Origin: Patescibacteria group bacterium
Lineage (GTDB): Bacteria; Patescibacteriota; Microgenomatia; UBA12405; JAHJSD01
Reading direction: 5' to 3'
NCBI GenBank assembly: GCA_018830585.1
Contig: JAHJSD010000030.1
Coordinates: 1-13,038, forward strand
DNA length: 13,038 nt
Below, piece by piece: positions 1 through 5,695 of this stretch. The notes under the pieces were generated by a model. That model did not search any database and was not told the DNA's origin. It saw nothing but the letters and a program-made list of their open reading frames with translations. Both the position numbers and the translations under genes were made by a program. How positions within the stretch are numbered: the first letter of the stretch is position 1; the number at the start of each line of letters is the position of its first letter.

Positions 1-2994
1 GGCCTCCAAGGCCCAAACTTCCATTTCTCCCAACCTTTGTCCTCCCATTCTCGCTTTACCGCCAAGAGGCTGCTGAGTTACTAACGAGTAGGGTCCGGTA
101 GAACGGGCGTGAACTTTATCGTCTACCATATGAGTCAATTTCATAATATAGGCACAGCCAATTGCCACCTCCTGGTCGTAAGGTTGGCCGGTCCGACCGT
201 TAAAAAGTCTCTTTTTACCGCTAACGGGCAAACCCGCTTTTTGGAGAAGTTCTTGAAAGAATTCTTCCGGAACTCTCTCAAAAACCGGCAAAGCATATTT
301 TTGACCCAATTTTTCACCTGCCCAGCCAAGATGCATCTCCAAAATCTGACCCAGGTTCATTCTGGCAATAACCGAGAGGGGTGAAATAATAATATCTACC
401 GGAGTGCCATCTTCCAAATAAGGCATATCTTCCTGGGGAACAATTCTGGAAACAACTCCTTTATTGCCATGTCTCCCGGCTAACTTATCTCCCTCTTTGA
501 TCCGGCGCAACTGAGCGACAGTAACTTTTACTACCTTATTAACTCCAGGATCCAACTCATCGCCTTTTTCCCGATCTAAAATGTTAATGTCAATCACAAT
601 TCCTCCTTCACCATGAGGAACCTTAAGACTAGTATCCTTTACCTCTCTGGCTTTATCACCAAAAATAGCTCTCAACAATCTTTCCTCGGCACTAAGCTCT
701 TTCTCACCCTTAGGTTCAACTTTACCAACCAAGATATCATTTGGGCCCACTTTGGCACCAATCATAACAATTCCTTCTTGAGTCAGCTTAGACAAATCCG
801 GCTCGGCAACGTTAGGAATATCTCTGGTAATTTCTTCCGGACCTAATTTGGTATCAACTATCTGAGCCTCATACTCATTAATGGTAATAGAAGTAAAAAC
901 ATCGTCTTCTATTAGCTTATCTGAAATAACAATCGCGTCTTCATAAACTAAGCCTTCAAACTGGCAATAAGCAATGGTCAGGTTTCTACCTAAAGCTAAC
1001 TCCCCGTTCTCGGTAGCCGGACCATCGGCTAAAAGTGTTCCTTTTCCAACAGAGTCGCCAACACTAACCATCGGTTTCTGATTGTAACAAGTACCATAAG
1101 GACTGGTTCTTTTAAATTTGGTCAAGTGGTAGATTTTTTTCTTTTTATTTTTATCCTTTGGCTGAATCACTATTCTTTTGCTGTCGACACAAATTACTTT
1201 ACCCGACTCCTCTGCCCGAATAACCCTGCCCATTGATTCCGCGATCACCGATTCCATCCCGGTCCCCACAATTGGTGATTGAGGATTAACCAAGGGAACC
1301 GCCTGGCACTGCATGTGCGAACCCATTAGGGCTCTCTGGGGCTCATCATGGGCAATGAAAGGGATCAGGGAAGCGGAAGTGCCTACGACTTCCTGGGAAA
1401 CATAATCAATTAGCTCCACTTTACTTGCCGAAGCTTCGAAAAAGTCGCCCCCATACCTTACCGGAACCCACTTTTCCTCGAGATAACCTTGACTATTTAT
1501 CTTTATCCCCAGATGGGTGATATAACGGTCTTCCTCATCATCGGCAGAAAGATAGACAACTTCATCCGTAACTTTCATCCTGGTCCTTTTGCCGATCTTT
1601 ACTTTCTTTACCACCCGATAAGGAGCTTCAAGAAAGCCATACTGATTAACCCTAGCAAACAAAGCCAAATAAGTAACCAGGCCGATATTAATTCCCTCCG
1701 GGGACCGGACCGGGCAAACACGCCCATATTGGGAACCATGAATATCTCTGATCGAAAAAGAAGCCCTCTCTCTGGTCAAACCACCGGGGCCAATAACAGT
1801 AACCCTTCTTAAAAGGTCCAGCTCCGACAAGGGATTAGTCTGATCCAGAATAGCCGAGAGCTGGTTGGTTCTAAAAAAAGAGTTAATTGAGTTGGCAAAA
1901 GACTGAGAATTAATCATCTGGGCCGGAGAAGCTTTTTCTTTAGGGCTGACCAAGCTCATTCGTTCCTTAACCATTCTCTCAAAACGGGCAGTCGCTTGTC
2001 TCAAGGCAATTTGTGTCAGGATTTCACCAATTCGTCTCAACCTCCTGTTGCCAAGATGGTCAATATCGTCTACCTTGGTTTCTTCTCCCCTTTGAAGGGC
2101 AATTAGATATTTGATCGCCGAAATCAAATCTTCTTTCCTGAGAACCCAGTTGTCTTCGTCATCATCAGGAAAGGAAACTCCTAACCGCTTATTCATTTTG
2201 TAGCGGCCAACCTGTCCCAGTTCATAAGTTTTTAAGCTAAAAAATCTTTCCCGGAAAAAGTTTTCCGCTGTGTCAAAAACAGCTGGTTCTCCCGGCCTCA
2301 TTTTACGGTAAAATTCAAGGATTGCCTCTTCCCTGCTTCGCGAAGAGTCCATCTCGATTGTTGGCTTGATAAAACCGGAAAAGGTTTTAATCAACAGGTC
2401 GTTTTTTTCAACCCCTACTGCCCGAAGAATAATCGTAGCGGGAAATTTACGGCGGCGGTCAACCCGAGCGTAAAGAACGCCCCTCCTGCTGGTAAAAAAC
2501 TCCAGCCAAGAACCTCTTACCGGCCTGATCTCGGCGCGGTAAAGAGTCTTACCGGTAGCAGGATCTTCTTCTCCCGTAAAGTAGGCCCCGGGGGAACGGA
2601 TTAATTGATTGATTATGCCACGTTCAATACCGCTGATGATGAAAGTCCCTTCCTCAGTCATCAGGGGCAAATTAAGAAGAAAAACATCCTCTGTCACCTT
2701 TTCCCCGGTTCTTTTGTTAGTCAAAGCTGCTTCAATTTTTACCGGAGCTGCATAGGAGAGACCTTTTCGCTGGGCTTCACGAGGAGTAATTACCGCTTCC
2801 TCGATAACGATTTTACCCAAATCCAGATGCCAGTTATCGCCGGTGTAATCTACTATCGGCGAAACAGAGCGGATTGTCTTTTCCAATCCCTCCTCTAAAA
2901 ACCATTGCCACGATTCCTTTTGCACCGAAAGCAAATCAACCGGAGAAGGAGTTAGCAAACTTTTACCCCAATAGATCCTTTTATTTTTGGCCAT
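1..2994 (-). CDS. rpoB: RNA polymerase beta subunit, 3' end cut by window edge
   Basis: This gene encodes the catalytic-core beta subunit of bacterial RNA polymerase, and 998 residues are visible. Landmarks seen in the translation are the rifampicin-pocket segment around residues 378-402 (QLSAILDQTNPLSE, then LGPGGLTRERA-like IGPGGLTRERA), RDIHGSQYGRVCPVRSPEG, the PHGEGGIVIDI and LAGRHGNKGVVS motifs, and GGKARMGGQRLGEMEVWALEA at the window edge. In the family that last motif is followed by a short C-terminal clamp, so roughly 70-100 residues are missing. The protein is compact, without the large lineage-specific insertions of the 1342-residue E. coli subunit. ATG at 2994 gives the usual N-terminus (DLLSVQKESWQWF about 20 residues in). 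No good Shine-Dalgarno site precedes it, only GGCGG. Its own promoter and a terminator-like leader lie at 3005-3099. The ribosomal protein genes rplJ/rplL, which usually precede rpoB, are absent, and mltG is there instead. Confidence 0.98.
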   Translation of the reverse strand, partial: MAKNKRIYWGKSLLTPSPVDLLSVQKESWQWFLEEGLEKTIRSVSPIVDYTGDNWHLDLGKIVIEEAVITPREAQRKGLSYAAPVKIEAALTNKRTGEKVTEDVFLLNLPLMTEEGTFIISGIERGIINQLIRSPGAYFTGEEDPATGKTLYRAEIRPVRGSWLEFFTSRRGVLYARVDRRRKFPATIILRAVGVEKNDLLIKTFSGFIKPTIEMDSSRSREEAILEFYRKMRPGEPAVFDTAENFFRERFFSLKTYELGQVGRYKMNKRLGVSFPDDDEDNWVLRKEDLISAIKYLIALQRGEETKVDDIDHLGNRRLRRIGEILTQIALRQATARFERMVKERMSLVSPKEKASPAQMINSQSFANSINSFFRTNQLSAILDQTNPLSELDLLRRVTVIGPGGLTRERASFSIRDIHGSQYGRVCPVRSPEGINIGLVTYLALFARVNQYGFLEAPYRVVKKVKIGKRTRMKVTDEVVYLSADDEEDRYITHLGIKINSQGYLEEKWVPVRYGGDFFEASASKVELIDYVSQEVVGTSASLIPFIAHDEPQRALMGSHMQCQAVPLVNPQSPIVGTGMESVIAESMGRVIRAEESGKVICVDSKRIVIQPKDKNKKKKIYHLTKFKRTSPYGTCYNQKPMVSVGDSVGKGTLLADGPATENGELALGRNLTIAYCQFEGLVYEDAIVISDKLIEDDVFTSITINEYEAQIVDTKLGPEEITRDIPNVAEPDLSKLTQEGIVMIGAKVGPNDILVGKVEPKGEKELSAEERLLRAIFGDKAREVKDTSLKVPHGEGGIVIDINILDREKGDELDPGVNKVVKVTVAQLRRIKEGDKLAGRHGNKGVVSRIVPQEDMPYLEDGTPVDIIISPLSVIARMNLGQILEMHLGWAGEKLGQKYALPVFERVPEEFFQELLQKAGLPVSGKKRLFNGRTGQPYDQEVAIGCAYIMKLTHMVDDKVHARSTGPYSLVTQQPLGGKARMGGQRLGEMEVWALEA

Positions 2995-3004
2995 CAAAAA
3001 TACC

Positions 3005-3021
3005 GCCGTTTTTTAAACGGC
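3005..3021 (-). promoter_or_regulatory. second leader hairpin next to the rpoB start
   Basis: On the minus strand GCCGTTT-AAA-AAACGGC forms a perfect 7-bp stem with a 3-nt loop, 10 nt before the rpoB ATG. It would partly hide the only Shine-Dalgarno-like bases (GGCGG). Its 5' GCCG could instead pair with CGGC (3032-3035), which is the 3' arm of the terminator-like hairpin upstream, so the two stems compete. A regulatory role is inferred. Confidence 0.45.
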
Positions 3022-3051
3022 AAAAAAAAGAGCCGGACTTTTAAATCCGCT
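3022..3051 (-). terminator. intrinsic terminator / putative rpoB attenuator
   Basis: Minus strand: AGCGGA, loop TTTAAAAG, TCCGGCT form a 6-bp stem with one bulged G, followed by C and eight T. It lies between mltG and rpoB but downstream of the strong promoter at 3072-3099. It can therefore stop read-through from mltG and also attenuate the rpoB transcript. Confidence 0.6.
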
Positions 3052-3071
3052 TCTTCTAACCAAGGTATTTG

Positions 3072-3099
3072 ATTATACCACAAAGCCCAGAAGCGTCAA
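3072..3099 (-). promoter_or_regulatory. strong sigma70-type promoter for rpoB
   Basis: The -35 box is TTGACG (3094-3099) and the -10 box is TATAAT (3072-3077), separated by 16 bases. TGG in front of the -10 makes it an extended -10 (TGnTATAAT). The start of transcription would be near 3065, giving a leader of about 70 nt. The promoter begins 10 bases after the mltG stop codon. Confidence 0.75.
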
Positions 3100-3109
3100 T
3101 CAGCTCCAT

Positions 3110-4069
3110 TTATAAGTACTTTTTAATATTATTGTTATGTTGTTCGAGTGTTTCGGCAAAATACATTTTGCCCGATGGATCGGAAAGATAGAACCAGAAG
3201 TTAGTCTGGGGGTAGTTAACTACCGAGCTAAGAGAAGAAAAAGACGGATTACAAATTGAGGAAGGCGGCAAGGAAACTTCTTTATAAGTATTAAACGGTG
3301 AGTTTATCTCTAAATCCTGTTTGGAAATTACAGGCCACCAGTCGTAGTCATTTGTCAACAGCGGGGCAATGCTTGCCTTGGCATACTGCACCGAAGCATC
3401 TACCTGAAGCGGCCAGCCGGCTTGCCATCTTTTAATTAAAACCCCGGCAACCACTGACCGGTCCTGGTCATTTCTGGCCTCCCTTTCCACTAAAGAGGCG
3501 AAAATCAGAACCTGTTCCCGACTCAATTTTTTTTCTGAGGCAGCATTGGAAAGCAACTGCCACTTTCGCTCAAAATTATCAGTTATCAAAAAAAGTGCCT
3601 TTGTCGCCGAAATATCAGCAGGAAAAGAATAGGTGTCAGGAAACAAATAACCTTCCTTTGCCCCAAGCAAGGAAAGAAATTCTTCTGCAGGAAGGCCAAG
3701 TTCCTGTTCCAATTTCAGGGCTATCTCTTCTCTGCGCCAACCCTCCAGAAAAGTCACCCACAAATCCGAACGGCCTTTCCGGAGTTTCTTTATCGTCTGT
3801 GCGACTGAGTCACCGGAAGATAAATCAAACCGACCGGCTTGAATACTGTTTTCCTCCCCCTTAGTTTTCAAAAAAAGGAGAAAGGCCCACTTATTTCTAA
3901 TTATTGATTCTTTCTCCAGCCTAGCCGCGATTGAGATCAAAGACTCGCTGCTATTGATTACAAAAATTCTTTCATCACCACCAACAGGTGACACCAAAAA
4001 AGAAAACCAAGCCAATACCAATGAAAGTATTAAAACCGAAAAAAAAATCAATAAAAGAGGCTTTTTCAT
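3110..4069 (-). CDS. mltG: Endolytic murein transglycosylase MltG (YceG-like)
   Basis: MltG is an inner-membrane enzyme that cleaves nascent glycan strands and is thought to set their length during peptidoglycan synthesis. The protein has 319 residues, near the family norm. A single N-terminal membrane helix spans residues 4-26. The YceG domain follows, with EGYLFPDTY at 139-147, ASLVEREA at 191-198, GWPLQVDASVQYA at 218-230, NSPFNTY at 256-262 and LPPSSICNPS at 267-276. E195 matches the catalytic glutamate of the family (E218 in E. coli). The C-terminal half also has the expected FAETLEQHN motif. ATG at 4069 lies 27 bases after the stop of the zinc-ribbon gene, and no clear Shine-Dalgarno site is seen. 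It is probably the last gene of the sortase-ruvX-zinc ribbon-mltG run, placing a cell-wall enzyme directly before rpoB. Confidence 0.93.
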   Translation of the reverse strand: MKKPLLLIFFSVLILSLVLAWFSFLVSPVGGDERIFVINSSESLISIAARLEKESIIRNKWAFLLFLKTKGEENSIQAGRFDLSSGDSVAQTIKKLRKGRSDLWVTFLEGWRREEIALKLEQELGLPAEEFLSLLGAKEGYLFPDTYSFPADISATKALFLITDNFERKWQLLSNAASEKKLSREQVLIFASLVEREARNDQDRSVVAGVLIKRWQAGWPLQVDASVQYAKASIAPLLTNDYDWWPVISKQDLEINSPFNTYKEVSLPPSSICNPSFSSLSSVVNYPQTNFWFYLSDPSGKMYFAETLEQHNNNIKKYL

Positions 4070-4096
4070 TAAAGAAAAGGTAGCAACCGGAAAAGT

Positions 4097-4297
4097 TCAA
4101 ATTTCCTCGAAAAGAGCCCTCCGGTATTTTTTAGTTTTGGGGTTATAAACAAAAATCCTGCCACATTTGCAAGTCGTCCGGACAGTTCCATTATCCCTAT
4201 CTTTAGTCTCTCCCTTGTTCAAAGGCATGCCGCAGCCAACACAACGACCTTGGGATAAAAGCCAAGCCTGAATCGGAGCAATGATATTTTTAAACAT
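4097..4297 (-). CDS. Small zinc-ribbon protein of unknown function
   Basis: This is a 66-residue basic protein. It has a CxxC pair (C19, C22, in CVGCGMPL) and a CxC pair (C43, C45, in CKCGRIF), the usual ligands of a zinc ribbon, followed by a basic tail (YNPKTKKYRRA). Residues 1-16 (FKNIIAPIQAWLLS) are hydrophobic and may form an amphipathic helix. I recall similar short ribbon proteins from Patescibacteria genomes but know no function. The start is well supported: AGGAGA lies 3 bases before the ATG. The gene follows ruvX by 87 bases and precedes mltG by 27, so it probably sits in the same transcript. Binding of nucleic acid or of a protein partner is possible but not shown. Confidence 0.82.
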   Translation of the reverse strand: MFKNIIAPIQAWLLSQGRCVGCGMPLNKGETKDRDNGTVRTTCKCGRIFVYNPKTKKYRRALFEEI

Positions 4298-4300
4298 AAC

Positions 4301-4306
4301 TCTCCT
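4301..4306 (-). promoter_or_regulatory. Shine-Dalgarno site of the zinc-ribbon gene
   Basis: AGGAGA stands 3 bases before the ATG at 4297. It is one of only two clear Shine-Dalgarno sites in the window, so it is worth noting in a region where most starts lack one. Confidence 0.6.
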
Positions 4307-4384
4307 ATTTAAAATAATAAACTTTTAAAATTGTCTTTCTTCCTCTTTAATCTCAAAAAGAACAGGGCCTAAACTTTCCGGGTG

Positions 4385-4759
4385 TTAATTTTGGCTTTCC
4401 AAAAATCTCTCCAAAATCAAAGCGGCGGCAACAGTATCAACCCGCCCTTTATTCTTCCAACCCACCTTTCTTTCCGCCTCCCAACTTGTCAACGTTTCAT
4501 CGGTAAAAACTACCGGTAATTTTACCACTTCGTATAGCTTTTTGACAAATCTCTTAGTTTCTGAAGCTATTGATCCTTCACTGATTCCGATCACTATTGT
4601 CGAAACTGCTTCTTCCCGACAAATTTCTTCTATTTGTTTTAGCAATTGCCAATCTCCCTTGTTGTTCCGGTCTAACCAACCCCTGGTTTCAACAATCGAA
4701 TTCACGGCGATTGCCAATCCAACCCTGCATCTACCATAGTCTAAACCCAAAAAAACCAT
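4385..4759 (-). CDS. ruvX: RuvX/YqgF family Holliday-junction resolvase-like / pre-16S rRNA nuclease
   Basis: The YqgF/RuvX family has an RNase H-like fold and works in 16S rRNA 5'-end maturation, with a debated role as a Holliday-junction resolvase. With the ATG start the protein has 124 residues. The N-terminal strand FLGLDYGRCRVGLAIA carries D7, and TDETLTSWEAER (residues 86-97) and RVDTVAAALILERFL (106-120, D108) supply the later acidic positions. All three family motifs are therefore present. The usual GLP-x-DG loop is replaced by GISEGSIASET, which is divergent. ATG at 4759 lies 4 bases after the sortase stop and is chosen because it gives the normal N-terminus. A TTG at 4771 would add four residues and overlap the sortase by 8 bases. 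Either way translation is probably coupled to the sortase. Confidence 0.9.
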   Translation of the reverse strand: MVFLGLDYGRCRVGLAIAVNSIVETRGWLDRNNKGDWQLLKQIEEICREEAVSTIVIGISEGSIASETKRFVKKLYEVVKLPVVFTDETLTSWEAERKVGWKNKGRVDTVAAALILERFLESQN

Positions 4760-4763
4760 GTCT

Positions 4764-5486
4764 TTAATCAACCAGTTTGGCTCTTACTACTAAACGTCTT
4801 AAATATGTCCCCGGAGGGCTGCAAGTAATCAGGGACAGTCTGCGCTCGGAATAGCGCTGCTCCAAAACAGAAAGGTCCTTCGGAGAAACCTCAAACAAAT
4901 CCTCGACAAGATAGCGATAACTGACCCCGTCAAAATCAACTAAAATCTCGTCACCCTCTCTTAGTCGATAAAGGGTGGAAAAAATCGTCAGGTAGTTTTC
5001 CGGGTTAAAAAATTGAGGTAAAACCGAGTGTCCAAAAATAACTGCATTTCCCAGTTTGCCCGGAAAGGCGGTATCGTTGTAGTGAACTAATATTTGCTTT
5101 AAATCTTCTCCCCCTATCTCAACCTTTGCCCTAATTATCCCCAATTTAGGAATCGAAATACTATAAAAAGCCGTCTTGTTCCGATCGGTATTAAGACGGT
5201 TAACCGAATTGTCAAACCAGGAAGAAATCAGGGTGTAATCTCTTTCTTCCTCTTTAGCCAAAGCAGCGATCGAGGAGAGCGGTTCACCGTTTTTCGGATA
5301 AACAAGAGGGCTAATTATTCTTCCAAACCTAGGGGCGTAACGGAATTGATAACTGACTATCGGTATCACTGCATTGCCGATTAAAATCATACCCAAAACA
5401 GAAAACAAAAAAGAGATCTGCTTTTTGGAAAAAAGCCTTAAGGTGATTTTCTTCGGGTTTTTTTTCAGATAGCCGTAAAGGGCCAT
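4764..5486 (-). CDS. Sortase family transpeptidase, single-pass membrane protein
   Basis: Sortases are cysteine transpeptidases on the outer face of the membrane that join secreted proteins to the cell surface or to each other as pili. With ATG at 5486 the protein has 240 residues. It has a basic N-terminus, a membrane helix at about 24-46 and a linker, then the sortase barrel from about 105. The catalytic set is visible: H153 in FGHS, C222 in ITCSPPGT and R231 in LRRLVV, with the spacing of class D/E enzymes. An upstream TTG at 5507 would add seven residues. No Shine-Dalgarno site is seen for either start. No LPXTG-type substrate is visible in the window; the nearest envelope partner is the baseplate-J-like protein encoded upstream. 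The gene starts the run sortase-ruvX-zinc ribbon-mltG. Confidence 0.92.
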   Translation of the reverse strand: MALYGYLKKNPKKITLRLFSKKQISFLFSVLGMILIGNAVIPIVSYQFRYAPRFGRIISPLVYPKNGEPLSSIAALAKEEERDYTLISSWFDNSVNRLNTDRNKTAFYSISIPKLGIIRAKVEIGGEDLKQILVHYNDTAFPGKLGNAVIFGHSVLPQFFNPENYLTIFSTLYRLREGDEILVDFDGVSYRYLVEDLFEVSPKDLSVLEQRYSERRLSLITCSPPGTYLRRLVVRAKLVD

Positions 5487-5541
5487 ATTAAAAACAAAAA
5501 AAACCAATTAATTTACCGGAGCCTAAACTAGCTAACTTCTC

Positions 5542-5571
5542 ATATTAACAGTTTTTAGAGACTCTCTGCAA
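5542..5571 (-). promoter_or_regulatory. candidate promoter of the sortase run
   Basis: TTGCAG (5566-5571), 18 bases, then TAATAT (5542-5547) preceded by TGT as an extended -10. It lies about 55 bases before the sortase ATG. The match is moderate. The -35 region is enclosed by the inverted repeat at 5549-5588. Confidence 0.35.
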
Positions 5572-5588
5572 CTGATATTTAAAAACTG
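5549..5588. repeat. 9-bp inverted repeat around the candidate sortase -35 box
   Basis: CAGTTTTTA (5549-5557) and TAAAAACTG (5580-5588) are perfect inverted copies separated by 22 bases. They flank TTGCAG and abut the -10 box, so they could be operator half-sites. They could also pair as RNA if transcription starts further upstream. Confidence 0.4.
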
Positions 5589-5634
5589 CCCGATCGGCCG
5601 CTTTTCACTCAAGCCGGTTTCTGTCAACTTCTAC

Positions 5635-5673
5635 CCCTGAACCGCCCCGACGTTACGTCGGGGCGGTTCAGGG
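5635..5673. repeat. perfect 18-bp GC-rich hairpin between two envelope genes
   Basis: CCCTGAACCGCCCCGACG (5635-5652), loop TTA, then its exact reverse complement (5656-5673). It lies 23 bases after the stop of the baseplate-J-like gene and about 150 before the sortase. Neither side has a T-run, so it is not a classical intrinsic terminator, though it would be an extremely stable RNA hairpin. It may be a dispersed palindromic (REP-like) repeat, an mRNA 3'-end protector, or both. Confidence 0.8.
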
Positions 5674-5695
5674 TTTCCCATAAGTCCATAGGCTT

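Noticed and set aside
5635..5673. Intrinsic terminator for the baseplate-J-like gene
   Set aside because: The stem is perfect but neither side is followed by a T-run, so I call it a repeat or hairpin instead.
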